A stretch of DNA of 12,175 nt, from positions 1 to 12,175 of the forward strand of contig JAHWHT010000021.1 in the NCBI GenBank assembly GCA_019323135.1, read 5' to 3'. A program made the position numbers and the translations under genes. The notes beneath the pieces were generated by a model. That model was not told the DNA's origin. It made no database searches and saw only the letters and a list, made by a program, of their open reading frames with translations. Positions 1 through 6,278 of this stretch are shown one piece after another (the first letter of the stretch is position 1; each line of letters starts with the position of its first letter). This DNA comes from Candidatus Woesearchaeota archaeon (GTDB taxonomy: Archaea > Nanobdellota > Nanobdellia > Woesearchaeales > ARS49).

Positions 1-228
1 AAGACTGACGCAAAAGGCACTGTGATTACTGAAACCTGCAATTCAAAAGATAATTGTGTTGAAGTTGTTGAAAACATCGAGACAAGACCGCAGGTTGAAG
101 AAGAATGTCCTAAATGCAAGCACAAGAAAGCGCGAAGCTGGGAAAAGCAGATGCGTGCAGCTGACGAACCTCCTACGCGATTCTATGAATGTGAAAAGTG
201 CAAGCACATCTGGCGAGAACAGACATGA
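1..228 (+). CDS. tfs: Transcription factor S (TFS, TFIIS/RPB9-like), 3' part
   Basis: TFS is the archaeal transcript-cleavage factor: it enters the RNA polymerase funnel and stimulates cleavage of backtracked RNA. The reading frame is open to the left window edge, so the start and the N-terminal zinc ribbon (about 30 residues in the family) are missing; 75 residues are visible. The C-terminal TFIIS-type zinc ribbon is complete: Cys36 and Cys39 (CPKC) pair with Cys64 and Cys67 (CEKC). Between them is the family signature RAADEPPTRFYEC, whose Asp55-Glu56 pair supplies the catalytic acidic residues. The GTG at 22 is an internal codon, not a start. The stop (226-228) overlaps the ATG of the next gene as ATGA, which suggests translational coupling. 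The C-terminal domain is unmistakable; a paralogue of the TFS2/TFS4 type cannot be excluded without the N-terminus. Confidence 0.92.
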   Translation, partial: KTDAKGTVITETCNSKDNCVEVVENIETRPQVEEECPKCKHKKARSWEKQMRAADEPPTRFYECEKCKHIWREQT

Positions 229-467
229 CTATTGAAAATTACATAAAAAATAATTCTTTAAAGATTATTGTAAAGCCTAACGCAAAAAAGAGTGAAATTC
301 TAGGTTATGACGAATCAAGAAACGCAATAAAAGTAGCAATTGCCGCTCATGCAGAAAAAGGCAAAGCAAATCTAGAAGTGATTAAGTTTTTCTCAAAACT
401 CTTGAAAAAGCCAGTCAAGATCAAGAGCGGCCTGACAAGTAAAGAAAAATTATTGATACTTGCGTAA
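225..467 (+). CDS. DUF167 / YggU family small protein
   Basis: An 80-residue protein of the DUF167 (YggU, UPF0235) family, a small alpha/beta fold of unknown biochemical role found in bacteria, archaea and eukaryotes. The signature is clear: IIVKPNAKKSEI near the N-terminus, then the core GKAN motif (residues 46-49) followed by a helix, and the final SGLTSKEKLL segment matching the family's 'sG.tsr.K.l.i' ending. The frame could be opened from a GTG at 198, but the ATG at 225 overlaps the tfs stop by four bases and gives the normal family length, so it is preferred. No separate promoter is visible, so it is probably co-transcribed with tfs. Function is unknown. Confidence 0.88.
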   Translation: MTIENYIKNNSLKIIVKPNAKKSEILGYDESRNAIKVAIAAHAEKGKANLEVIKFFSKLLKKPVKIKSGLTSKEKLLILA

Positions 468-493
468 TTCTTCCGAAAAATTCTCCCCAAAAC

Positions 494-501
494 ATATAAA
501 G
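494..501 (+). promoter_or_regulatory. TATA box for the 77-aa gene
   Basis: The sequence ATATAAAG is centred about 26 bases before the ATG at 523, the normal archaeal spacing from TATA box to transcription start. It predicts a leaderless mRNA starting at or next to the ATG, and there is no Shine-Dalgarno between the two. It is the main reason for choosing the ATG at 523 over the upstream TTG at 460. Confidence 0.6.
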
Positions 502-522
502 AATAAAATCAACTATTTTATC

Positions 523-756
523 ATGTCACTGGTTAATTTATTTGTTGTAAAGGGAAACAGAATCTATTTCATAAGAAAACACTACAGAAAAGTCCAAGAG
601 CTCCTCAAAAACCAAAAAGACCTCATAAAAGAAGACTATTATTACCTTGACGCAGGCTATCTAGTTCTTGATTTGAACAATAAAACAATAGTAAATAGCC
701 AAGGCGCTTTTGCTATTCCTCAGACTGAGTTTTATACCATAGAAAACCTTAAATAA
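523..756 (+). CDS. Hypothetical protein, 77 aa
   Basis: I do not recognise this protein. It is a small soluble-looking polypeptide with no obvious signal peptide or membrane helix. It opens with a beta-rich segment (LVNLFVVKGNRIYFIRKHYR), then a lysine-rich helix (KVQELLKNQKDLIKED), then a tyrosine-rich turn and a second beta-like stretch (AGYLVLDLNNKTIVNSQGAFAI). The pattern of hydrophobic strands around a charged helix suggests a compact alpha/beta domain. The frame extends upstream to a TTG at 460 that would overlap the previous gene, but a well-placed TATA box at 494-501 and the absence of family-like sequence upstream favour the ATG at 523. It stands between a housekeeping pair and a Nudix gene on the same strand, with no functional hint from context. 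Confidence 0.65.
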   Translation: MSLVNLFVVKGNRIYFIRKHYRKVQELLKNQKDLIKEDYYYLDAGYLVLDLNNKTIVNSQGAFAIPQTEFYTIENLK

Positions 757-783
757 AACCCATTTTCTTTAATGCCTAGGTGG
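748..783 (+). promoter_or_regulatory. TATA-like box and Shine-Dalgarno for the Nudix gene
   Basis: CTTAAATA at 748-755 overlaps the stop of the preceding gene and would place a start site near 778. AGGTGG at 778-783 lies four bases before the ATG at 788 and can pair with the 16S rRNA tail. If the start site is right, the leader is only about 10 bases and consists mostly of the ribosome-binding site. The ribosome-binding site is more certain than the TATA box. Confidence 0.45.
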
Positions 784-787
784 TCGA

Positions 788-1423
788 ATGGACAAATTAG
801 AAAAAGATGTTTTAGTTGTGGACAGAAACACACTATTTGATGCAGAAAAAGATAAATTTCAAGGTTTTAAGCCTCACACTAGTACGGATTTCCAATCCAG
901 AATAATTAATGGTTTCAAATACATAAAAAGAAGAGTTGCTGAGCAGGATGAATCTCATAAACAGCCTATTGGCTATGCTTTAATCATGAATCCTAAGACA
1001 AAAAAGATTTACATTTACAAAAGAGCAATGGCTGGGCAGAATTACACAGAAAAACGCCTGCAAAACAAGTGGTCTATGGGTATTGGCGGCCACATTGATA
1101 GAGAAGAAGAAAAAGAAACAAATCCTATTCATTCTAGTTTACTAAGAGAACTCTCTGAAGAAGTTAAGATAGGCCAGTTCCAAACAAAAGTTCTGGGCTA
1201 CATAAATGACGATGAAGACTCTGTTGGCCGAGTCCACTTCGGCGTTGTCTACCTAGTCCTCACAGAATCCGATGCAATTCCAGGAGACGCAGAATCTGTC
1301 TTTGGAGAAATGAAATCCATAGAAGAAATAAAACAAATAGTTTCTGCAGAAGATGCAACTCTGGAAAATTGGTCTGTTATTGCTTTGGATTATCTTGAGA
1401 AGAATCTTTCTCAACTCTCATAG
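788..1423 (+). CDS. Nudix-fold hydrolase, COG4112-like predicted phosphoesterase
   Basis: A 211-residue Nudix-superfamily protein, probably hydrolysing a nucleoside diphosphate linked to another moiety; the substrate cannot be read from sequence. The N-terminus (DVLVVDRNTLF, then FQGFKPH) and the segment KQPIGYALI at 58-66 match the COG4112 (YmaB-like) 'predicted phosphoesterase, MutT family' layout. The Nudix box begins at GGHIDREEE (100-108) and ends with RELSEEVKI (120-128); Glu121, Glu124 and Glu125 would bind the metal. The spacing between the two halves is a few residues longer than the canonical Gx5Ex7REUxEExGU, and the usual Gly after EEx is Lys here. The start is set by an AGGTGG ribosome-binding site. 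The last 47 bases overlap, tail to tail, the - strand gene ending at 1377. The fold is confident, the substrate unknown. Confidence 0.85.
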   Translation: MDKLEKDVLVVDRNTLFDAEKDKFQGFKPHTSTDFQSRIINGFKYIKRRVAEQDESHKQPIGYALIMNPKTKKIYIYKRAMAGQNYTEKRLQNKWSMGIGGHIDREEEKETNPIHSSLLRELSEEVKIGQFQTKVLGYINDDEDSVGRVHFGVVYLVLTESDAIPGDAESVFGEMKSIEEIKQIVSAEDATLENWSVIALDYLEKNLSQLS

Positions 1424-1826
1424 TAACATACCCTAAATTGATCTTTCCATGAGGTGTTCCTTCTTCCATTGGCAACCTGCCGCTTTCATTGATTGCTTTT
1501 TCTAAAGCACCAGATGCCTCATTGGCTAATTTGCAAAATTCTTCATTTGACACTCCTTGCGGAATCCTTGGAACAGGCGCTCCAACATAAGCAAAATAGC
1601 CATCCCTTCCTGGCAGAGGTTTAAACGACTCAGGCATCACGCCATGCGGGTTCTCAAAAATATAAAACATTAGTCCATCATCTGAATGCCCTACAAGCCT
1701 ATCAAAATCTGGACAGCCTGCGCACAAGTGATTAAAATTTTCTCTTGAAAGAATCAACTCATAAGCTCTTTTTCCATCAAAAATAGTTCTTTGAACTTCC
1801 ATTACTGGATTCATTGGTGTTTCCAT
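1377..1826 (-). CDS. Hypothetical protein, 149 aa, downstream of nucS
   Basis: I do not recognise a family. The protein is soluble-looking, with an N-terminal half rich in beta-type segments, a CAGC pair (Cys-x2-Cys, residues 35-38) that could bind metal or form a disulfide, a proline/glycine-rich middle (MPESFKPLPGRDGYFAYVGA) and a charged C-terminus. The ATG at 1826 has a good Shine-Dalgarno (GAGGT, 1838-1834, seven-base spacing) that overlaps the TGA stop of nucS ten bases upstream, so the two are almost certainly one transcription unit and may be translationally coupled. A second ATG four codons in (residue 5) is possible. Its last 47 bases are antisense to the end of the Nudix gene, so the C-terminal tail is constrained by two reading frames. 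It might work with NucS, but context alone does not show how. Confidence 0.65.
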   Translation of the reverse strand: METPMNPVMEVQRTIFDGKRAYELILSRENFNHLCAGCPDFDRLVGHSDDGLMFYIFENPHGVMPESFKPLPGRDGYFAYVGAPVPRIPQGVSNEEFCKLANEASGALEKAINESGRLPMEEGTPHGKINLGYVTMRVEKDSSQDNPKQ

Positions 1827-1836
1827 TTTTCTTACC

Positions 1837-2577
1837 TCAAAAATTATCTAACCTACTCTGTTTCTTGTTAAAATCTTCTAAATACTTAGGCGGTTTAACA
1901 GAAACAAATGTATATCCCCAATCAGAAAGCATCTTAAACGCATTTGGAGTTATCTTTGGTGCTGCAATTATTCCGCGAACTTTTGTTATGCCTTTGCTAA
2001 CCATCAATCGTTCAACATACCTGCGTAACTGAGTTACTGCCCCTAAATCTGCACTGTATCTTTTGCATTCAACCACAGTAAGCACTCCTGAAGAATCCAA
2101 TCCAAGAACATCAATAAAACCATATTTAGTTTGCTCTTCCTGATTAACTGGATTAAATCCTTTCTCAATCATATCTGGATTTTCATAAAGCATGTTTGCC
2201 ATGTCTGATTCTGTACCAGATATAACAATTGATTTTCCATCTACTAATTTTTGCGAATTAAAAAAGTGTATTCTGTTAAGTGTTATATCCATGTTTTCTT
2301 TCAGAGCAAGATTGCGGGATTTCAAAATCAATTTGTCATTCTCAATCACCAGATTATGCGAAGTATTTGGCTTCATGTAATTGACTGGGTTATTTCCAGT
2401 AGGTTGATGCACTAATAAAGCATTGTCTGCTTTGATTAACACTAATCTATCTCCATCCTTAAGCAAGCTCTCTGCCCTTCCAGAATACCGTATACCGCAA
2501 TTGCAGCTAATCACAATAGTCTCATTGCGCCGCAAAGCATCATTCAGTAATGTAACATAGTCTTTTTGTTCTAGCAT
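1837..2577 (-). CDS. nucS: Mismatch-specific endonuclease NucS/EndoMS
   Basis: NucS/EndoMS cuts both strands at mismatches (and branched DNA in vitro), replacing MutS-MutL repair in many archaea and actinobacteria. The N-terminal DNA-binding domain carries YSGRAESLLKDGDRLVLIKAD (positions 31-51) and the NYMKP motif at 66-70, where most relatives have a Trp in place of Tyr67. The C-terminal RecB-like nuclease domain has ESDM (123-126), IDVLGLDSSG (155-164) and VVECKR (168-173): Asp156, Glu170 and Lys172 are the expected catalytic residues, followed by the QLRRYVE helix (183-189). The C-terminal QSRLDNF looks like a PCNA-interacting (PIP) peptide. The frame opens at a TTG (2631), but the ATG at 2577 has a strong AGGGGGA ribosome-binding site, a TATA box at the right distance and a family-like N-terminus, giving 246 residues. 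The downstream 149-aa gene is in the same unit. Confidence 0.93.
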   Translation of the reverse strand: MLEQKDYVTLLNDALRRNETIVISCNCGIRYSGRAESLLKDGDRLVLIKADNALLVHQPTGNNPVNYMKPNTSHNLVIENDKLILKSRNLALKENMDITLNRIHFFNSQKLVDGKSIVISGTESDMANMLYENPDMIEKGFNPVNQEEQTKYGFIDVLGLDSSGVLTVVECKRYSADLGAVTQLRRYVERLMVSKGITKVRGIIAAPKITPNAFKMLSDWGYTFVSVKPPKYLEDFNKKQSRLDNF

Positions 2578-2606
2578 GTTCCCCCTAACTACTCTAGAGT
2601 GTGGTT

Positions 2607-2615
2607 CTTTATAAC
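2607..2615 (-). promoter_or_regulatory. TATA box for nucS
   Basis: On the - strand GTTATAAAG is centred near 2611, predicting transcription from about 2585 and a leader of roughly eight bases made up of the AGGGGGAA Shine-Dalgarno (2586-2579). This supports the ATG at 2577 rather than the upstream TTG, which would lie before the predicted start site. Confidence 0.55.
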
Positions 2616-2653
2616 TATTTTCGTTCTGCAAAAGATATTACTTATACAATAAA

Positions 2654-2663
2654 ATAATATAAA
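2654..2663 (+). promoter_or_regulatory. TATA box for tmk
   Basis: TAATATAAA-type sequence centred near 2659, about 26 bases before the tmk ATG at 2686, predicting a leaderless transcript. There is no Shine-Dalgarno before this ATG. Together with the nucS TATA box it makes 2578-2685 a divergent promoter region. Confidence 0.5.
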
Positions 2664-2685
2664 CAACCCCTAATAATTTTATATT

Positions 2686-3315
2686 ATGAAAGGAAAATTA
2701 ATCAGTTTTGAGTCTGGTGATGGCGGCGGCAAGACCACGCAAGTTAACCTGCTTGAAGAATATCTTAAAAGCAGAGGTTTTCAAGTCATGGTAACAAGAG
2801 AGCCTGGCGGCATTCCCTTAGCAGAACAGTTAAGAACAGAAGTCATGCATCCAGATAATGAACACACTCCTGAAGGAGAGCTTTTACTATATTCTATGGC
2901 CAGATATCTGCACACTTTATATAAAATCAAGCCAGCTCTAGAAAAAGGTCTGATTGTGATTACAGATCGATATTATGATTCTACAACAGCATATCAAGGC
3001 TATGGTGGCAATATTGATTTAGACTTTGTTAAACGGATTCACAGAGCTGCAGTTGGAGACATCATCCCTAATTTAACTGTGTATATTGATGTAAATCCCG
3101 AGGTCGGATTAAGTAAGATTACAACAGGCGAATTTGGCAGACCTGACAGACAGGAAGCTAAAGGCATGGACTTTCATGAACGCCTTAGGCAAGGTTATCT
3201 AGAAATCGCTAGAGAAGAACCAGAAAGAATCAAGGTAATCCAATACAAAGAAGGCGATATTGAATCAATGCAAAAAGAAATAAGAACTTATGTTGATAAA
3301 ATAATTAATAATTAG
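2686..3315 (+). CDS. tmk: Thymidylate kinase (dTMP kinase)
   Basis: Phosphorylates dTMP to dTDP with ATP in dTTP synthesis. The protein has 209 residues, normal for the family. Visible motifs are the P-loop FESGDGGGKTTQ (8-19), TREPGG (37-42, substrate binding), the DRY motif with its typical follow-up TDRYYDSTTAYQGYG (93-107), and the LID FGRPDRQE (150-157) followed by the FHERLRQGYLEIA helix. The P-loop is slightly unusual: the canonical first glycine of FEGxDGxGKTT is Ser10 here, with three glycines before Lys16. The gene has its own leaderless promoter and diverges from nucS. Its TAG stop overlaps by four bases the TAA of a small - strand ORF. Identity is secure. Confidence 0.95.
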   Translation: MKGKLISFESGDGGGKTTQVNLLEEYLKSRGFQVMVTREPGGIPLAEQLRTEVMHPDNEHTPEGELLLYSMARYLHTLYKIKPALEKGLIVITDRYYDSTTAYQGYGGNIDLDFVKRIHRAAVGDIIPNLTVYIDVNPEVGLSKITTGEFGRPDRQEAKGMDFHERLRQGYLEIAREEPERIKVIQYKEGDIESMQKEIRTYVDKIINN

Positions 3316-3449
3316 ATTTCTTCTTCATTTAAAAGAATAAAATCCCCTAATCTTGAATTTTTTTGAGCCTCTTTATAACTTACTGCCATTGCCTTCACCT
3401 CTTTTTTAGAACAACCTCTTTTTTGCACCTCTTTCTCTCCGCGCAACAT
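3312..3449 (-). CDS. Probable small protein, 45 aa
   Basis: An intact 45-codon - strand frame fills most of the gap after tmk. It begins MLRGEKEVQKRGCSKKEVKA, continues MAVSYKEAQKNSRLGD and ends FILLNEEEI. A TATA-like TTTAAATATAAG lies about 26 bases upstream of the ATG at 3449, the spacing seen at other genes here, predicting a leaderless message. A second in-frame ATG (residue 21, at 3389) is preceded by an ideal GAGGTGA ribosome-binding site and could give a 25-residue product. The stop overlaps the tmk stop by four bases. The highly charged N-terminal half and short hydrophobic end resemble a small regulatory or accessory polypeptide, but I recognise no family. It could be chance; conservation in relatives would decide. 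Confidence 0.42.
   Translation of the reverse strand: MLRGEKEVQKRGCSKKEVKAMAVSYKEAQKNSRLGDFILLNEEEI
3358..3364 (+). terminator. T7 tract downstream of tmk
   Basis: Seven consecutive T's on the + strand 43 bases after the tmk stop. Archaeal RNA polymerase terminates at such T-runs without a required hairpin, so this is a plausible tmk terminator. It lies inside the small antisense ORF, where it encodes part of Gln-Lys-Asn. Confidence 0.35.
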
Positions 3450-3466
3450 AATTTAGAAAACATAGC

Positions 3467-3478
3467 TTATATTTAAAT
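3467..3478 (-). promoter_or_regulatory. TATA-like box for the 45-aa ORF
   Basis: On the - strand TTTAAATATAAG is centred near 3473-3475, about 26 bases before the ATG at 3449. The stretch 3450-3522 is otherwise plain AT-rich sequence between the end of the 160-aa gene and this ORF; an ATATTTTTAAT run (around 3490-3500) in it could terminate the upstream gene. Confidence 0.4.
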
Positions 3479-3522
3479 AAATTGTAAATTAAAAATATAG
3501 TCTAAAGAATTGATGTCACTAC

Positions 3523-4005
3523 TCACCCAAAGTCAGCCAATTTTTCTAGGGTGTGTTTAACGATTTTACCGTCGATAGTTGACAATTTGATATTGATGGT
3601 TTTAAAGCTTTGTGTTACGTAAGTAATGTTATAAACTGTCTCTCCTTCCAAGTGCTGAATGATTAAAAAGTGCTTTAAAAGTATCTCTTTTGAATAGTTT
3701 TCTTTGATACATTCAGAAGCTTTCTCAAGCGCTTCTTTAACAGATATTTTGACATCTTCTGGATTCAATTCAAGTATTTCCTGGCTTGCTTTTAGAATCT
3801 CTTGCGCTGGCTCTATTTTTATCTCATCACCTAATTTGGTAATAGTATCTACTTTATTGCTTTCTTTATCATAATACCCAATCTGCCACACATTATCACT
3901 TGGCATCACAAACGCATGCGCCAGGTAAAATCCTTCATGTGTTTTCTTCCATTCTTTAAAAGCAGGCATTGATTCAATTTCAGTTATCAAGTCTTTGAAT
4001 TCCAT
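3523..4005 (-). CDS. Hypothetical protein, 160 aa, possibly PepSY-like
   Basis: A soluble-looking 160-residue protein without signal peptide or membrane helix. It begins with a helix (MEFKDLITEIESMPAFKEW), then a strand pair around NVWQIGYYDKESNKVDTIT (38-56), a long charged helical region (60-110), and ends with a beta-hairpin-like segment NITYVTQSFKTINIKLST (126-143) followed by DGKIVKHTLEKL. The W-Q-I-G-Y-Y-D strand and the 'I..STIDGKIV' ending recall PepSY-like domains, small folds often linked to peptidase inhibition or binding, but the match is by eye and weak. The ATG at 4005 sits about 26 bases from the shared AT element at 4027-4036, implying a leaderless transcript. It diverges from TYW1; a functional link to it is not evident. 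Confidence 0.7.
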   Translation of the reverse strand: MEFKDLITEIESMPAFKEWKKTHEGFYLAHAFVMPSDNVWQIGYYDKESNKVDTITKLGDEIKIEPAQEILKASQEILELNPEDVKISVKEALEKASECIKENYSKEILLKHFLIIQHLEGETVYNITYVTQSFKTINIKLSTIDGKIVKHTLEKLADFG

Positions 4006-4026
4006 ATTTGAATAAAATAACTAAAT

Positions 4027-4036
4027 CTTTTTAAAT
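4027..4036. promoter_or_regulatory. Central TATA-like element of a divergent promoter
   Basis: CTTTTTAAAT reads as a TATA-like box on both strands (TTTTTAAAT on +, ATTTAAAAAG on -). The start codons of the flanking divergent genes (4005 on -, 4058 on +) are each about 26 bases from its centre. It may therefore fix the start site in both directions. An AGGGGGT just before the + strand ATG is too close (one base) to be a normal ribosome-binding site. Confidence 0.45.
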
Positions 4037-4057
4037 TTAAGCTTATATCTAGGGGGT

Positions 4058-4987
4058 ATGATCTCAGATTTAAGAAAACAAGAGTTAGAAAAACAAGGAT
4101 ACAGACTTGTAGGCAAGCACAGTGCCATAAAAATCTGCACTTGGTGCAAGAAATCCATAAGAGAAAAAGGTGTCTGTTACAAAAAAACTTTTTATGGAAT
4201 AAAATCCTGGCGCTGCGTACAAATGTCTCCCTGGTTTGCCTGCACACACCGCTGTGTTTTCTGCTGGCGCGATGTAAGAGATAATTTAATTCCAAAACAG
4301 ATAAATTCACCAAAAGATATTGTTGATGGCTGCTTAAAAGAACAAAAGAAAATTCTGCAGGGATTTAAAGGAAGTGAAACCAGCAACAAAGAAAGATTCA
4401 CAGAAGCAGAAAAACCACTGCATTTTGCAATCTCTCTGACAGGAGAACCCTGTTTATACCCTCTGCTCCCTGAATTAATAGATGAAATACATTCAAGAAA
4501 CATGACTACGTTTGTTGTAACTAATGGAACTGTTCCTGAAATGCTAAAAAAACTCATCACTCATCAACCCACTCAATTATACATGACTCTGCCTGCTCCG
4601 AATAAAGAAACTTATCTAAAAACATGCAATCCAGAAGCAGATTCTTGTTGGGAAAAAATAATGCAGTCATTAGATTTAATTAAAGAATTCAAGCGAAGCT
4701 GCCTTAGATTAACTTTAGTAAAAGATATTAACATGATTAATCCAGAAGGTTATGCAGAATTAATTAAAAAAGCAAATCCTATGTTTGTTGAGCTTAAAGC
4801 ATACATGTGGGTGGGCCATTCAAGAGAAAGATTAGAGCAAAAGCACATGCCTCTGCATCAAGAAATCAAGGAATTTGCAAAGCAGGTTGCAAAAGCAGCA
4901 GACTGGAAAATCATTGATGAAAAACCAGAAAGCAGAGTTATATTACTGATGAAAGAAGATAGAAAAGATAGAATTATGGACTTCTGA
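4058..4987 (+). CDS. taw1: tRNA 4-demethylwyosine synthase (TYW1/Taw1, radical SAM)
   Basis: Forms the tricyclic imG-14 core on N1-methylguanosine at position 37 of tRNA-Phe using pyruvate and SAM, the first committed step of wyosine biosynthesis. The radical-SAM cluster motif is CTHRCVFC (Cys62, Cys66, Cys69). Three upstream cysteines (Cys27, Cys40, Cys53) match those holding the auxiliary 4Fe-4S cluster in archaeal TYW1; Cys30 is extra. Further family landmarks are SLTGEPCLYP (126-134 region), FVVTNGT (152-158) and VELKAYMWVGHSRERL (244-259). The length of 309 aa fits archaeal enzymes, which lack the flavodoxin domain of the eukaryotic form. The ATG at 4058 is about 26 bases from the central TATA element. 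The 3' end overlaps the MFS gene on the other strand by 14 bases. Earlier and later pathway enzymes (Trm5, Taw2, Taw3) are not in this window. Confidence 0.95.
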   Translation: MISDLRKQELEKQGYRLVGKHSAIKICTWCKKSIREKGVCYKKTFYGIKSWRCVQMSPWFACTHRCVFCWRDVRDNLIPKQINSPKDIVDGCLKEQKKILQGFKGSETSNKERFTEAEKPLHFAISLTGEPCLYPLLPELIDEIHSRNMTTFVVTNGTVPEMLKKLITHQPTQLYMTLPAPNKETYLKTCNPEADSCWEKIMQSLDLIKEFKRSCLRLTLVKDINMINPEGYAELIKKANPMFVELKAYMWVGHSRERLEQKHMPLHQEIKEFAKQVAKAADWKIIDEKPESRVILLMKEDRKDRIMDF

Positions 4988-6278
4988 ATATTCCTTTTAT
5001 TCCGCTTATTGTATGACCAATCCCCTGTATTGGATGTATCGCAACCAGTTCATGCAGCACATCCCCTAATTTAGATTGTGTCTTGACTCTTGGTTCTTTG
5101 ATTGAAAACATCATAACTGCAGATGCTGCTCTCAACAAGAAAGATATTGCAAATACAATTGGTATTCCAGAAAGTATAAACACAGCTCTATCTGCCACAA
5201 GTCCGCCCACAATTGGCGCTAAAATCAAAGGAACAGATGTCAGCATCACATATTTTGCCACTTTTATTGTTCTGTGTTCATGTGAAAAGTCAAGCACTAA
5301 ATTAAAAACACTGATCTCTACGCCTGCCCAAAATATGCCAGATATTATTTGTGCCACAAATATCAGCCAAATTGTTTCAGTTGTAATAAACAAGTAAGTA
5401 AACGGAACTAGCGCAGTCCCAAATATGCTGAAAATAGCAACTGCTTTATCACCCACTTTATCAGTCGCTTTACCAAAATGCTTATGCGCAAATATTTTTA
5501 CTGCGCCTGCAACTGCAAAAGACACCATCACAAAAGTATAACTAAGTGACAGATTTTTAAGCATATAAACTATGAAAAATGGCGAAGATATCATAAATCC
5601 AAAATTAAAAAAAATTATTATGTAGATTAATTTCCTGAATTCTCCTTTTAGTTTAAAGAATTCTATCAATTTATGTCGTTTCTTATCCCGATAAGGCCGT
5701 TCTTTCATCCGAACATACAAATAAGATGACCATAGTCCAAACAAAACTCCAACTAAAAACATTGTTGAAAATCCAGTATAATCTGATTTTGCAAACAAAT
5801 CAAGATACACTGCCCCTAGAATACTCACAGTCAATCCTGCAATAGCCATCATCATGTTTCTTTTGCCAAAGTACTCTCCTCTATGTTTTATAGGCACAAA
5901 CTCCCCTGCTAAAGAAGTCCAGGTAGGATGCGTCAGCCACTCTGTAAATTGAACTAAAAAGAAATAAGCCAATAAAGTAATCAAAGGATGTCTCTGGAAA
6001 AACACAGGAATAAGTATTATTGGTATCCAAAGCAATCGAGATGTAAAAGTTAATACGCAATTTATATGAATCCGGGAATATCCTTCCACAAGCTTTGCTC
6101 CGGGAACCTGTGCAAGTATTGCAGCCAGATAAGGCAAAGCTCCTGCTATTCCTATGATTGTATTTGTCGCGCCTAATGCTAATGCAAACGCTATCAAGAA
6201 TGCGCTGGTTAATCCATAATACACTGCCCATAAAACACTCTGTTCTATCAGCAATTTTTGATTTCTATTGAATTTCAT
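4974..6278 (-). CDS. Major facilitator superfamily transporter
   Basis: A 434-residue polytopic membrane protein with about twelve hydrophobic segments (roughly 16-38, 41-58, 77-95, 98-115, 143-161, 172-190, 217-236, 245-262, 280-298, 303-325, 342-362, 368-392). The two halves are split by a basic loop rich in Lys/Arg near 191-216, as in MFS carriers. A motif-A-like loop, FGKATDKVGDKAV, lies at 268-280, and a charged VPIKHRGEYFGKRN sits before segment five. A 40-residue C-terminal tail is cytoplasmic-looking. The ATG overlaps the stop of the phosphoesterase gene as ATGA, so it is the last gene of the rightward-originating operon. The substrate cannot be inferred; drug/efflux-type or nutrient uptake are equally open. 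The final 14 bases overlap the end of TYW1. Confidence 0.85.
   Translation of the reverse strand: MKFNRNQKLLIEQSVLWAVYYGLTSAFLIAFALALGATNTIIGIAGALPYLAAILAQVPGAKLVEGYSRIHINCVLTFTSRLLWIPIILIPVFFQRHPLITLLAYFFLVQFTEWLTHPTWTSLAGEFVPIKHRGEYFGKRNMMMAIAGLTVSILGAVYLDLFAKSDYTGFSTMFLVGVLFGLWSSYLYVRMKERPYRDKKRHKLIEFFKLKGEFRKLIYIIIFFNFGFMISSPFFIVYMLKNLSLSYTFVMVSFAVAGAVKIFAHKHFGKATDKVGDKAVAIFSIFGTALVPFTYLFITTETIWLIFVAQIISGIFWAGVEISVFNLVLDFSHEHRTIKVAKYVMLTSVPLILAPIVGGLVADRAVFILSGIPIVFAISFLLRAASAVMMFSIKEPRVKTQSKLGDVLHELVAIHPIQGIGHTISGIKGIFRSP

Noticed and set aside
460..522. N-terminal extension of the 77-aa protein from a TTG at 460
   Set aside because: It would overlap the previous gene and include the TATA box. 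The ATG at 523 fits the promoter spacing.
772..800. tRNA D-arm-like sequence (AGGTGGTCGAATGG)
   Set aside because: No matching acceptor stem, anticodon arm or TPsiC arm follows. The AGGTGG is explained as the ribosome-binding site of the Nudix gene.
3987..4560. 108- and 122-codon - strand frames antisense to TYW1
   Set aside because: They are shadows of a strongly conserved radical-SAM gene, with no promoter or family match, and the first would cross the divergent promoter.
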